Source: Streptomyces fildesensis (GTDB lineage Bacteria > Actinomycetota > Actinomycetes > Streptomycetales > Streptomycetaceae). Taken from it: a stretch of 64,000 nucleotides of DNA. The stretch's first letter is position 1. Each line of letters begins with the position of its first letter. The translations under genes and the position numbers were made by a program. The notes beneath the pieces were generated by a model, which was not told the origin of the DNA, made no database searches, and saw only the letters and a program-made list of their open reading frames with translations. Positions 7,878-17,056 of this stretch are shown piece after piece. The stretch lies in NCBI RefSeq assembly GCF_016107395.1, contig NZ_JAAIKO010000006.1:62001-126000 (forward strand). Reading direction: 5' to 3'.

Positions 7878-9092
7878 GTGACCCATATGGCCAGCGTGCC
7901 GAACGTGCCGAACACCCGTGACGTCTACATCGTCGACGCCGTCCGCACCCCCGTCGGGAAGTACGGTGGCGCGCTGTCCGGCGTCCGCCCCGACGACCTG
8001 GCCGCACACGTCCTCAAGGCCCTGGTGGACCGCACACCGGAACTGGACCCGGCCAGGATCGGCGATGTCTTCTTCGGCAACGCCAACGGCGCGGGCGAGG
8101 AGAACCGCGATGTCGCGCGGATGGCCGTGCTGCTCGCGGGCCTGCCGGTTTCGGTGCCGGGCGTGACCGTCAACCGGCTGTGCGCGTCCGGGCTGGAGGC
8201 GGTGGTCCAGGCGTACCGGGCGGTCGCCCTCGGGGACGTGTCGATCGCCGTCGCCGGCGGCGTCGAGTCGATGAGCCGCGCCCCCTGGGTGCTGCCCAAG
8301 CCCGACCGCGCCTTCCCGGCCGGCCATCAGGAGATGTACTCCACGACCATCGGCTGGCGCATGGTCAACCGGCGCCATGAACCGGCGTGGACGATTCCGC
8401 TCGGCGAGGGCGCGGAACTGATCGCCGACAAGCACGGCATCACCCGTGAGCAGCAGGACGCCTTCGCCGTCGCGAGCCATGAGAAGGCGGCGCGCGCCTG
8501 GAAGGACGGTCTTTACGACGACGAGGTCGTCGCCGTCGAGGGCACCACCCTCGTACGGGACGAGACGATCCGCGACAACACCTCGGTGGAGTCGCTGGCC
8601 AAGCTCAAGACGGTCTTCCGTGCGGGCGGCACCGTCACTGCGGGCAACGCCTCGCCGCTGAACGACGGCGCCGCCGCCCTGCTGATCACCGACGAGGAGG
8701 GTCTGGCGGCCACCGGCCGTGAACCGCTGGCCCGCATCCGGGCGAGCGCCGTGTCCGGCATCGAACCGCAGTACTTCGGGCTCGGCCCGGTGGAAGCCGT
8801 CAACCGCGCGCTGACGCGGGCCGGCCGGGGCTTCGGCGACCTGCGCACCTTCGAACTCAACGAGGCGTTCGCCGCGCAGGCCCTCGGCTGTTTCGCGGAG
8901 TGGCCCGGCCTCGATCCGGCGGTCGTCAACCCGCGCGGTGGCGCCATCGCCATCGGCCACCCGCTCGGCGCGTCCGGCGCCCGTATCGCCGGTGCCGTCG
9001 CGCACCAGCTGAAGGCCGCGGGCAGCGGTACCGGGCTCGCCGCGCTGTGCATCGGGGTGGGGCAAGGGCTCGCCCTGGTCCTGGAGCGCTGA
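7878..9092 (+). CDS. pcaF: Thiolase, probably 3-oxoadipyl-CoA thiolase
   Basis: 404 residues from the GTG at 7878 (an ATG at 7887 is an alternative; GGAAGGG precedes both). Thiolase signatures are complete: nucleophile Cys in VNRLCASGLEAV, ESMSRAPW, NGD-type block ASPLNDGAAALL, catalytic His in GHPLGASGAR and second Cys in LCIGVGQG. It cleaves 3-oxoadipyl-CoA to succinyl-CoA and acetyl-CoA, or acts as a general acetyl-CoA acyltransferase. The 1-nt overlap with pobA favours the first role, since pobA feeds protocatechuate into the beta-ketoadipate pathway whose last step is PcaF. No other pca gene is in the window. Confidence 0.85.
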   Translation: MTHMASVPNVPNTRDVYIVDAVRTPVGKYGGALSGVRPDDLAAHVLKALVDRTPELDPARIGDVFFGNANGAGEENRDVARMAVLLAGLPVSVPGVTVNRLCASGLEAVVQAYRAVALGDVSIAVAGGVESMSRAPWVLPKPDRAFPAGHQEMYSTTIGWRMVNRRHEPAWTIPLGEGAELIADKHGITREQQDAFAVASHEKAARAWKDGLYDDEVVAVEGTTLVRDETIRDNTSVESLAKLKTVFRAGGTVTAGNASPLNDGAAALLITDEEGLAATGREPLARIRASAVSGIEPQYFGLGPVEAVNRALTRAGRGFGDLRTFELNEAFAAQALGCFAEWPGLDPAVVNPRGGAIAIGHPLGASGARIAGAVAHQLKAAGSGTGLAALCIGVGQGLALVLER

Positions 9093-10267
9093 TGCGCACC
9101 ACGGTCGGGATCATCGGCGGCGGTCCCGCCGGACTGCTGCTGGCGCGGCTGCTGCATCTGGCGGGCGTCGACAGCGTCGTCCTGGAGTCCCGCGACCGTG
9201 CCTACGTCGAGCAGCGGCAGCGCGCGGGAATCCTGGAGCAGGCCACCGTGGACGCGCTGCGCGCGTGCGGGGCGGGGGAGCGGATGGACCGGCAGGGGCT
9301 GGTCCATGACGGTGTCGAGCTGCGGTTCGACCGACGGGCGCACCGTATCGACTTTCCGTCCCTCACCGGCGGGCGCCGGGTGATGGTCTACGCCCAGACC
9401 GAGGTGGTCAAGGACCTCATAGCCCTGCAACTGGACGGTGGCGGGCCGCTGTTGTTCGAGGCGCGGGCCACTGCCGTCGAGGGCGCGGACACCGACACGC
9501 CCGTCATACGGTTCACGCACGAGGGCCGCGAGCGGACCCTGGAGTGCGACTACGTGGTGGGCTGCGACGGCTTCCACGGCGTCGCCCGCGACGCGATCCC
9601 CGAAGGCGTGCGGCAGACCTTCGAGCGGGTGTACCCGTACTCGTGGCTGGGGATCCTGGCCGATGTGGCGCCGTCGTGCGACGAGCTGATCTACGCGCAC
9701 TCCCCGCGCGGGTTCGCGCTGCACAGCATGCGTTCGCCTTTGGTGAGCCGGCTGTATCTGCAGGTGCCCAACGGCGAGGATCCCGCCGACTGGCCGGACG
9801 GGCGGATCTGGGACGAGCTCGACGCCCGTTTCGCGATCGACGGCGACTGGAAGCTGGACCGGGGGCCGATCACCGCCAAGTCCGTGCTGCCGATGCGCAG
9901 TTCGGTCACCGAGCCGATGCGGTACGGGCGGGTGCTGCTGGCCGGGGACGCCGCGCACATCGTGCCCCCGGCGGGTGCGAAGGGCCTGAACCTGGCCGCC
10001 GCCGATGTCATCGTCCTGGCGCGGGCGCTGGCGGAGCTGCGGGACACCGGATCGGCGGAGCTGCTCGACGCCTACTCCCGGACGTGTCTGCGCCGGGTGT
10101 GGCGCGCGGAGCACTTCTCGTACTTCTTGACGACCACGCTGCACAACGAGCCCGGGCAGTCGCCGTTCGCCACCCGGCTGCAGACCGCCCAGCTCGACCG
10201 GATCACCGGGTCCACGGCCGCCGCCACCGACTTCGCCGAGAACTACACCGGCCTGCCGATCGGCTGA
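9092..10267 (+). CDS. pobA: 4-hydroxybenzoate 3-monooxygenase
   Basis: 391 residues, the usual PobA length (about 394). The FAD Rossmann motif is at the N-terminus (IIGGGPAGLLLARLL), the second FAD/NAD(P)H motif is VVGCDGFHGVAR, and the third is LLAGDAAHIVPPAGAKGLNL. The substrate-channel region VLESRDRAYVEQRQRAG is characteristic of PobA. It hydroxylates 4-hydroxybenzoate to protocatechuate using NAD(P)H and O2. TGATG overlap with the thiolase indicates a single transcript. No PobR-type regulator is adjacent. Confidence 0.9.
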   Translation: MRTTVGIIGGGPAGLLLARLLHLAGVDSVVLESRDRAYVEQRQRAGILEQATVDALRACGAGERMDRQGLVHDGVELRFDRRAHRIDFPSLTGGRRVMVYAQTEVVKDLIALQLDGGGPLLFEARATAVEGADTDTPVIRFTHEGRERTLECDYVVGCDGFHGVARDAIPEGVRQTFERVYPYSWLGILADVAPSCDELIYAHSPRGFALHSMRSPLVSRLYLQVPNGEDPADWPDGRIWDELDARFAIDGDWKLDRGPITAKSVLPMRSSVTEPMRYGRVLLAGDAAHIVPPAGAKGLNLAAADVIVLARALAELRDTGSAELLDAYSRTCLRRVWRAEHFSYFLTTTLHNEPGQSPFATRLQTAQLDRITGSTAAATDFAENYTGLPIG

Positions 10268-10302
10268 CGGGACCTACGGCCGACGGGGTCGGCGTGGCCC
10301 GT

Positions 10303-10356
10303 GAACGCGCTCACCGGAACCCCCTCCCCCCGTGGGAGCGGGTGCCGGTGAGCGTT
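10303..10356. terminator. Long inverted repeat between converging pobA and VOC genes
   Basis: GAACG-CG-CTCACCGG pairs with CCGGTGAGCGTTC (2-nt bulge). The C-rich/G-rich segment between them can extend the stem. It lies between two converging stops and is a good bidirectional terminator candidate. Confidence 0.6.
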
Positions 10357-10387
10357 CGAGCCGTGGGACGGCCGTCGGTGCGTGCGG

Positions 10388-11182
10388 TCAGCCGGCGTCC
10401 GGCGCCGCCCCGGTGAGCAGGGCGAACTGGGCGCCCGCCGGGTCCAGGAGCATGGCCAGCCGGCCGACCCCGGGCGCGTCGTCCGGCGGCATGATGGCGG
10501 TGGCTCCGTGCGCGACGGCCGTGGCGAAGGTGGCGTCGCAGTCGGCCGTCCCGAAGTACGGGTGCCAGTTCGGGGTGCTGCCGGGCCCGGTGCCGCCCGG
10601 GGGCAGTTCCATGAGGCCGCCGTGCTCCGCCTCGGCGTCGGTGCCCGCCGGGCGGATGAGCGTGTAGGTCATGCCGGGCATCGGGGCGTCGTTGAAGTCC
10701 CAGCCGAGGACCTGGTGGTAGAAGGCCTTCGCGGCGGCCGCGTCGGTGGTGTGGAGTTCGACCCAACACAGCGCGTTGTCGGCGGTCACCAGGTCCAGAC
10801 CCTTGTTGTCGGCGGGCTGCCAGACGTTGAACCCGGCGCCGGCCGGGTCGGTGAAGACGGCCATACGGCCCATCGTGAAGACGTCCATCGCCGGGAACGG
10901 CACGGTGCCGCCCGCCTGCTCCACGGTCTTGGCGGTGGCGTCCGCGTCGGGCGTCATGAAGTACGGCGTCCAGCGCGGTTCCACGCCCTCGACCATGATC
11001 GGTCCGACACCGGCGACGGTCTTCCCGTCGAGGACGAACATTCCGTAGCCGCCCGCGTCGGGGCCGGCGGACTGGAAGTCCCAGCCGAAGACCGCGTTGT
11101 AGAACGCGGCGGACGCCGGAATGTCGCGGCTCGCGAGGTCGAGCCAGTTCGGCGCGCCCGGGACGTAGTCGGTGGAGAGCAT
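10388..11182 (-). CDS. VOC family protein (two glyoxalase-like modules)
   Basis: 264 residues, two modules. Module starts are PNWLDLASRDIPASAAFYNA and ALCWVELHTTDAAAAKAFYH; module ends are DPAGAGFNVWQ and DPAGAQFALLTG. The N-terminal MLSTDYVPGAPNWLDL is typical of actinobacterial VOC proteins of the hydroxylase/CFP-30B type. AAGGAACCCCTC precedes the ATG. It is a paralogue of 4918-5685. Substrate unknown. It diverges from the pectin-degradation operon, with about 350 bp between. Confidence 0.82.
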   Translation of the reverse strand: MLSTDYVPGAPNWLDLASRDIPASAAFYNAVFGWDFQSAGPDAGGYGMFVLDGKTVAGVGPIMVEGVEPRWTPYFMTPDADATAKTVEQAGGTVPFPAMDVFTMGRMAVFTDPAGAGFNVWQPADNKGLDLVTADNALCWVELHTTDAAAAKAFYHQVLGWDFNDAPMPGMTYTLIRPAGTDAEAEHGGLMELPPGGTGPGSTPNWHPYFGTADCDATFATAVAHGATAIMPPDDAPGVGRLAMLLDPAGAQFALLTGAAPDAG

Positions 11183-11441
11183 GAGGGGTTCCTTCCAGCT
11201 GTTCTCGCGGTGCCTGCCCGGCGCGGGGTTCGGGCGCGGCTGTCTGTGAGGTAGACGATCCGCCGCCGCAGAACTCATCGTCCCTGCACGCCGCATTTCT
11301 GGCGACTTATGGTTCTTGGTAATACATCCGATATCTGATGTCTGGCATGTCCGAATCATCGAGGCTCTGGTTCGTCCCAGGGGTCACTCTGGGAGCCATA
11401 GATCCAGCCAGTTGTTGGTTCGACGATAATTGTTAGGGTTA

Positions 11442-11469
11442 TTGACAGATGTTTCAGCGCTGCTAGATT
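11442..11469 (+). promoter_or_regulatory. Sigma-70-type promoter of the rhamnogalacturonan operon
   Basis: TTGACA at 11442-11447 and TAGATT at 11464-11469 are separated by 16 bp, a near-consensus HrdB-type promoter 68 bp before the GH105 start. The surrounding 11280-11490 sequence is unusually AT-rich for this genome. TTTCAGCGCTGCT in the spacer may hold an operator, but no regulator can be named. Confidence 0.6.
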
Positions 11470-11536
11470 CCGTTTAAAGGTCCAACCTTTGCTACCCGAT
11501 CAGCCCCCGATGCAGGGGATTCAGGGTGAGGGGATC

Positions 11537-12778
11537 ATGAACGGATTACGTGCTCTGACGGCCGCGCTCGCGGCCTGCGCCGCGCTTGTCGCGCTGAACG
11601 GTCCACCGGCGGCGGCTGTACCCGAGAAAGCCTCGGTCACGGTTCCAGCCCCGGTTCCGGTGTCCGCTCCCGGCGTCGCCGCCGCCGGTACCGACTGGTC
11701 GGTCGCGATGACCGACTCGACGATGGCGCGCTTCACTCCCAGCCAGATCGGCGGCTGGTCGTACCCCGTAGGCCTCTACCTCTACGGCCAGTACCTCGTC
11801 TACCAGCGCACCCACAACCCCAAGGACCTGGCGTACATCAAGAGCTGGGTGGACCGGTTCGTCGACAGCAAGGGCGCCATCGGCCAGAGCTTCAACAACC
11901 TGGACAGCATGCTCGCCGGCCGGCTGCTGGTGATCATGCGCCACGAGACCGGCCAGGCGAAGTACGGGACGGCCGCCACCAAGATCCGCAATCGGCTGGC
12001 CACGTACCCCAGGACCTCCGACGGCGGATTCTGGCACTCCACCTCGGACAGCCGCGCCCACCAGCTCTGGGCCGACGGCACGTTCATGGTCAACCCGTTC
12101 CTCGTCGAGTACGGGCGGGAGTTCAACGACACCGCGTACGCCGACGACGAGACGACCAAGCAGCTGGTGGTCTACGGCACCCATCTCCAGCAGCCGAACG
12201 GCCTGCTCAAGCACGCCTACGACGAGTCGAGGACCGCGAGCTGGGCGAACCCGTCCACCGGGCTGGCCCCGGAGTACTGGTGCCGGGCGGTCGGCTGGTA
12301 CGGAATGGCGGCCATCGACGTCCTCGACAACATCCCGGCGAACCAGCCGCGCCGGGACCGGCTGCTGGCCATCCTGCGCAACCTGGCGGCCGGTATCGAG
12401 CACTACCAGGACCCGGCCACCGGGCGCTGGTTCCAGGTCGCCGACAAGGGCACCCACTCGGACGACTGGACCGAGACGTCCTGCTCCAGCATGTTCACCT
12501 TCACCCTGTCGCGCGCGGCGGAGCAGGGCTACATCGACCCGCACTACGCGGCGGTGGCGCGGCGCGGCTACCAGGGTGTGCTGGCCAAGGTCGCGCTCGG
12601 CACCGACGGCCGGACCAACCTCTCCGACATCTCCATCGGGACCAACGTCGGCACCTACGCCTACTACATCGGGCGCACCCGGGCCACGAACGACTTCCAC
12701 GGCCTCGGCGCCTTCCTGATCATGAACGAGCAGCTCCGGGGGACCACCGGCAGCAGCTCGCCGAAGGCCGGGGAGTGA
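11537..12778 (+). CDS. Secreted unsaturated rhamnogalacturonyl/glucuronyl hydrolase, GH105/GH88 type
   Basis: 413 residues from the ATG at 11537 (GAGGGG 4 nt upstream; an in-frame ATG at 11489 is unlikely). A signal peptide covers about residues 1-28 (TAALAACAALVALNGPPAAA). The rest is an (alpha/alpha)6 barrel with GH105 landmarks: LWADGTFMVNPFLVEYG, HAYDESRTASWANP, YWCRAVGWYGMAAIDVL and FQVADKG. GH105 enzymes hydrolyse the unsaturated uronic acid left by rhamnogalacturonan or pectate lyases. It is first in a three-gene operon with GH28 and GH29 enzymes. Only a 4-bp gap separates it from the next start. Confidence 0.85.
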   Translation: MNGLRALTAALAACAALVALNGPPAAAVPEKASVTVPAPVPVSAPGVAAAGTDWSVAMTDSTMARFTPSQIGGWSYPVGLYLYGQYLVYQRTHNPKDLAYIKSWVDRFVDSKGAIGQSFNNLDSMLAGRLLVIMRHETGQAKYGTAATKIRNRLATYPRTSDGGFWHSTSDSRAHQLWADGTFMVNPFLVEYGREFNDTAYADDETTKQLVVYGTHLQQPNGLLKHAYDESRTASWANPSTGLAPEYWCRAVGWYGMAAIDVLDNIPANQPRRDRLLAILRNLAAGIEHYQDPATGRWFQVADKGTHSDDWTETSCSSMFTFTLSRAAEQGYIDPHYAAVARRGYQGVLAKVALGTDGRTNLSDISIGTNVGTYAYYIGRTRATNDFHGLGAFLIMNEQLRGTTGSSSPKAGE

Positions 12779-12782
12779 CGTG

Positions 12783-14708
12783 ATGAAGCGAATCGCAGTT
12801 CTCGTGGGTCTCGCCCTGTTCGTCTTTCTCGGACTGGCGCAGGCACCCGCCATGGGAAGCACGGCCGGCTCCGCACCCGGTTCCGCACCCGGCGCGGCGG
12901 CCCGGGCGGCCGCCGAGTTCAACGTCCGGGACTACGGTGCGACGGGCAACGGCTCGACGAACGACACGGCCGCCGTCAACAAGGCGATCACCGCCGCCAA
13001 TGCCGCCGGCGGAGGCACCGTCCGCTTCCCGTCCGGCAGTTACAAGTCCGCCAACTCGATCCGCCTGAAGAGCAATGTGACCCTCCAGCTGGACTCGGGC
13101 GCCACGCTCACCGGTTCCAGCGCCGACACCTACGACGCGGCGGAGTCCAACCCGTACGACGCGTACCAGGACTACGGGCACAGCCATTTCCACGACGCCA
13201 TGATCTGGGGCGACCGGCTCACCAACATCGGGTTCACCGGATCCGGGACGATCGACGGCGGCGGCAACCTCATCACCGGCAACCCGAAGGCCGGCGAGGC
13301 GGACAAGATCATCTCGCTGACGCGCTGCAACGGCCTGACGCTCAGCGGGATCACCCTGCGGCGCGGCGGCCACTTCGCCGCGCTCATCAACGGCTGTTCC
13401 AACGTGACCTCGGACCGTCTGACGATCGACACCGCGAGCGACCGGGACGGCTGGAACATCATCAGCACCACCAACGCCGTCATCACGCATGCCGACATCG
13501 CCGCCAACGACGACGCGCTCGTCTTCAAGAGCGACTACGCGCTCGGCGCGAAACTCCCCAACGGCCATGTCGTCGTGCATGACTCACATCTGTCGGCGCG
13601 CTGCTGCAACGCCCTGATGTTCGGCTCCGAGACCTGCGGGGACTTCACCGACTACCAGTTCCAGGCGATCACGATCACCGGCGCCGACAAGTCGGGCCTC
13701 GGCATGGTCTCCATGGACGGCGCCGACATCTCCGACGTCCACTACCGCGACATCACCATGACCGGTGTGCGCTCACCCATCATGCAGAAGATCGGCACGA
13801 GAAAACGCTGCGGCAACAGCCCGGGCGTCGGTCACATCAGTGACATCACCTACGACAACATCACCGCGACCGGCGCCTCGCCCGCGTTCAGCCCGACCCT
13901 GTGGGGCGAGTCCGGCGGCAACCACATCGACGGTGTGACGTTCCGGAACGTCAACATCACCGTCCCGGGCGGCAGCGGCACCACGGCGGTCACCGTCCCG
14001 TCCAACAACCCCACCGACTACAACCCGAACAGCATCGGCACCCGCCCCGCCTACGGCTGGTACCTGCACAACGCCAACAACATCACCTTCACCGACAGCT
14101 CGGTGCGCTTCGCCGCCAACGACGGCCGGCCCGCCGTCCTGGCCAACACCGGCAGCACGGTGAAGTTCGACCACTTCACCGCCCAGCGCGGCACCAACAG
14201 CCCGTACGACCTCGGCTTCCAGGGCGTCACCGGCTACTGCGTCGCCAACAGTGCCAACACCACCGGCGGGGCGCTGCGCGTCAACGCCACCGGCTCGACC
14301 GCCGGTTGCGCGCCGCCGTCCGCCGCGCGGTACGAGGCGGAGGACGGCTCGTACTCCGCGGGTGGCACGGTCGACACCGATCACACCGGCTACAGCGGGA
14401 CCGTGTTCGTGAACTCCGCGAACGCGGCCGGCGCCTACGTCCAGTGGACGGTGAACGCCGCGCAGGCCGGCACCGCGGACATCACCCTCGGCTACGCCAA
14501 CGGCACCACGGCCGACCGCCCGATGGACATCACCGTCAACGGCGCCGCGGTCCCGGCCGGCACGGCCTTCGGCGGCACCGGCAGCTGGAACACCTGGCAC
14601 ACCGCCGTCGTCAACGTCCCGCTCCGCGCGGGAGCCAACACCATCCGCGCCACCGCGACGACCGCGGCGGGCTGCCCCAACCTCGACTACCTGGACGGTC
14701 CGGTATGA
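12783..14708 (+). CDS. Secreted GH28 polygalacturonase/rhamnogalacturonase with C-terminal CBM35
   Basis: 641 residues. A signal peptide (VLVGLALFVFLGLAQAPAMG) is followed by a GH28 right-handed beta-helix: FNVRDYGATGNGSTNDTAAV is the usual family start, and SDRDGWNIISTTNAVI plus IAANDDALVFKSD hold the catalytic Asp cluster. Residues about 515-640 are a CBM35 (ARYEAEDGSYSAGGTVDTDH, WNTWHTAVVNVPL, NLDYLD). It cleaves galacturonic-acid-containing pectin backbones outside the cell. The stop overlaps the fucosidase start (ATGA). The CBM35 closely resembles those in the next two genes. Confidence 0.85.
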   Translation: MKRIAVLVGLALFVFLGLAQAPAMGSTAGSAPGSAPGAAARAAAEFNVRDYGATGNGSTNDTAAVNKAITAANAAGGGTVRFPSGSYKSANSIRLKSNVTLQLDSGATLTGSSADTYDAAESNPYDAYQDYGHSHFHDAMIWGDRLTNIGFTGSGTIDGGGNLITGNPKAGEADKIISLTRCNGLTLSGITLRRGGHFAALINGCSNVTSDRLTIDTASDRDGWNIISTTNAVITHADIAANDDALVFKSDYALGAKLPNGHVVVHDSHLSARCCNALMFGSETCGDFTDYQFQAITITGADKSGLGMVSMDGADISDVHYRDITMTGVRSPIMQKIGTRKRCGNSPGVGHISDITYDNITATGASPAFSPTLWGESGGNHIDGVTFRNVNITVPGGSGTTAVTVPSNNPTDYNPNSIGTRPAYGWYLHNANNITFTDSSVRFAANDGRPAVLANTGSTVKFDHFTAQRGTNSPYDLGFQGVTGYCVANSANTTGGALRVNATGSTAGCAPPSAARYEAEDGSYSAGGTVDTDHTGYSGTVFVNSANAAGAYVQWTVNAAQAGTADITLGYANGTTADRPMDITVNGAAVPAGTAFGGTGSWNTWHTAVVNVPLRAGANTIRATATTAAGCPNLDYLDGPV

Positions 14709-16897
14709 ACGCGATGGACAGGAGGGCGGACCGGAGGACGTTCGTGCGGCTGCTGGCCGTGGTCGCGCTGATCCTCGGTGCCCTGCTGCTGCCCGGCACC
14801 GCGGCGCGCGCCGATCTGCAGAACCCGCGGCAGGACTTCCTGCGCGGCTCCACCAGCGGGTTGTTCCTGCACTGGGGCGAACGCACCGCCCCGGCGCACA
14901 CCGACTGCGCCCAGTGGGAGTCCGATGTCACCAACGGCGGCTGGACCCCGGCGTACTGGGTCAACGAGGCCCAGAAGCTGCATGCGCAGTACCTGGTGCT
15001 CGCCACGTTCCACAGCCGGCTCGGCTACGCACGGCCGTGGCCGTCGGCGATCCCCGGCAGCTGCAGTACCCACCGCGACTTCCTCGGCGAACTGATCACC
15101 GCCGCGAGCGCGAAGGGCCTGAAGGTCATCCTCTATATGACCGACGACCCGCAGTGGCATGCCGAGGGCGGCCATGAGTGGCTCAACTCGGGTGCCTACT
15201 CGTCGTACAAGGGCAAGACCGTCGACCTCACCACCCGTGATGGCTTCGGGGAGTTCTCCTACGACAACTTCTTCGAGGTCATGAACCGCTATCCCACCCT
15301 GGGCGGGTTCTGGATCGACAACGACAACGCGTACTGGGAGAGCCACAACCTCTACGCCCAGATCTACCAGAAGCGCCCCAACTACACGATCAGCAACAAC
15401 AACGAAGACACCCCCATCATGGACATGATCAGCAACGAGCAGAAGACCGGCATGTCCCCGGCGTACGACTACCCGCAGGCGCTCTACACCGCCGGCCCCC
15501 GGCTGACCGAGGCCGACTTCAAACTGCCTTCCACCGGGGCCTGGTGGTACGACGGCTCCAACCCCGCCGTCGACCGGGCCCTCACCCTCGGCCGGCTCAT
15601 CACCAACGCCGGATCGTCCGTGAAGGCGCTGATGGCCGAGACCGCCCAGGTCAACGGCAGGTTCCCGTCGAACCAGGAGGCCTTCAACACCTTCGCCAAC
15701 AGCTATCTGAACCCGATCTGGGAATCGCTGCACGGCACCGAGGGCGGCGGCTATCTGTACGGCGGCCTGCAACCCGGAGCCTGGAACGACGGCGCCCGCG
15801 GCGTCACGACCATCAGCACGTCCGACCCCGACCGGCAGTACATCCATGTCGTCACCCCGCCGTCGACGAGCACGCTGCGCCTGCGCGACAACGGGTACCG
15901 GATCTCCGCCGTCACCGATCTGCGCACCGGCGCGCCCATCGCCTTCAGCCAGTCCGGCGGCAGTCTCACCCTGACCGGGCTGGGCGGCTGGGATCCGTAC
16001 GACACGGTCTTCAAGGTGACCGCCGACGGCCGTACGGGGATCTATCCGGCCTCCTCGTACACGATGAGCGCCAGTGCCTCGGCGAGCGGCCACGGCGCCC
16101 CGGCGGCGGCCGACGGCAGTTATCTGACGTACTGGGACAGCAATCAGACGCTGCCCGTGCGGCTCGACTTCGACCTCGGATCGTCGAAGCCGGTGCGGTA
16201 CGTCGGCATCAACCAGCGGGAGGACTCGGTCAGTTACGCCCGCTCCGCCACCGAGCAGTCGGCACGCATCAAGGGCTACAACGTGTACGTCAGCAGCGAC
16301 GGCAGCACGTGGGGGAGCCCGGTGAAGTCCGGCACCCTGCCCAGCGCCCGCGGGGTCGCGACCATCGACATCCCGGCGGTCACCACCCGTCATGTCCGCC
16401 TCCAAGTGACCAGCACCTACGCCGCCTCCACCGACACCGCGCGCTACAAGCGGCTGCGCATCGACGAGACCTGGATCGGGTCCGGGTACGCGACCGGGAG
16501 CACCGGTCCGTCCCCGGCCCGCTACGAGGCGGAGGCCGCCGCCTTCTCCGCGGGCAGCTCCGTCGACTCCGACCACACCGGGTACACCGGGACCGGCTTC
16601 GTCAACACCGGCAACGCGTCCGGCGCGTACGTGGAATGGACGGTCGACGCGGCGGCCGCCGGAAACGTACCGCTGGCCGTCCGGTACGCCAACGGCACCA
16701 CGGTCAACCGTCCGATGGACATCGCGGTCAACGGCACGACCGTGATGTCCGCAAGGGCGTTCAACGGCACCGGCGACTGGAACACCTGGGCCGACTCGAC
16801 GCTGACGGCGGCGCTGCACGCCGGGGCCAACACCGTCCGGGTGACCGCGACCACGGCGACCGGCGCGCCCAATCTCGACCATCTGGACGTGGGGTAG
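14705..16897 (+). CDS. Secreted GH29-like alpha-L-fucosidase with F5/8-type-C and CBM35 domains
   Basis: 730 residues. The N-terminus has a twin-arginine-like start (DRRADRRTFVRLLAV) and a signal sequence to about residue 35. The catalytic barrel shows the GH29 pattern GLFLHWGERTAPAHTDCAQW and the probable nucleophile Asp near residue 205 in GGFWIDNDNAYW. An F5/8-type-C (CBM32) domain lies at about 450-590 and a CBM35 at 604-730. Removal of fucose fits side chains of xyloglucan or rhamnogalacturonan-II, consistent with its operon partners. The catalytic family is a moderately confident call; exact linkage is unknown. Confidence 0.75.
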   Translation: MNAMDRRADRRTFVRLLAVVALILGALLLPGTAARADLQNPRQDFLRGSTSGLFLHWGERTAPAHTDCAQWESDVTNGGWTPAYWVNEAQKLHAQYLVLATFHSRLGYARPWPSAIPGSCSTHRDFLGELITAASAKGLKVILYMTDDPQWHAEGGHEWLNSGAYSSYKGKTVDLTTRDGFGEFSYDNFFEVMNRYPTLGGFWIDNDNAYWESHNLYAQIYQKRPNYTISNNNEDTPIMDMISNEQKTGMSPAYDYPQALYTAGPRLTEADFKLPSTGAWWYDGSNPAVDRALTLGRLITNAGSSVKALMAETAQVNGRFPSNQEAFNTFANSYLNPIWESLHGTEGGGYLYGGLQPGAWNDGARGVTTISTSDPDRQYIHVVTPPSTSTLRLRDNGYRISAVTDLRTGAPIAFSQSGGSLTLTGLGGWDPYDTVFKVTADGRTGIYPASSYTMSASASASGHGAPAAADGSYLTYWDSNQTLPVRLDFDLGSSKPVRYVGINQREDSVSYARSATEQSARIKGYNVYVSSDGSTWGSPVKSGTLPSARGVATIDIPAVTTRHVRLQVTSTYAASTDTARYKRLRIDETWIGSGYATGSTGPSPARYEAEAAAFSAGSSVDSDHTGYTGTGFVNTGNASGAYVEWTVDAAAAGNVPLAVRYANGTTVNRPMDIAVNGTTVMSARAFNGTGDWNTWADSTLTAALHAGANTVRVTATTATGAPNLDHLDVG

Positions 16898-16904
16898 CGG
16901 GATC

Positions 16905-16952
16905 GCCCCGGGAGGGCCGTTCGCCGCGATCGGCTAACGGTTCTCCCGGGGC
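16905..16952 (+). terminator. Operon-end hairpin
   Basis: GCCCCGGGAG pairs with CTCCCGGGGC, and an inner CCGTT/AACGG can extend the structure. It begins 8 bp after the fucosidase stop and ends the three-gene operon. Confidence 0.6.
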
Positions 16953-16992
16953 CCCTTGACAGAAGGCCCGCGTGGCGCTCCCATGCATTCTT

Positions 16993-17013
16993 GGTTAGGA
17001 AACTTTCCTAACC
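16993..17013. promoter_or_regulatory. Perfect 21-bp palindrome upstream of the GH8 gene (CsnR/ROK-like operator)
   Basis: The arm GGTTAGGAAA is followed by a central C and its exact complement. It lies 43 bp before the GH8 start. From memory, a very similar TTAGGAAA/TTTCCTAA palindrome lies upstream of Streptomyces chitosanase genes and is bound by the ROK repressor CsnR. That resemblance suggests substrate-induced derepression of this gene. No regulator is encoded beside it. Confidence 0.7.
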
Positions 17014-17056
17014 GTGTCCCGCGTCCCGTCCCGCTGTCCTGAGGGAAGGTCCCCAC

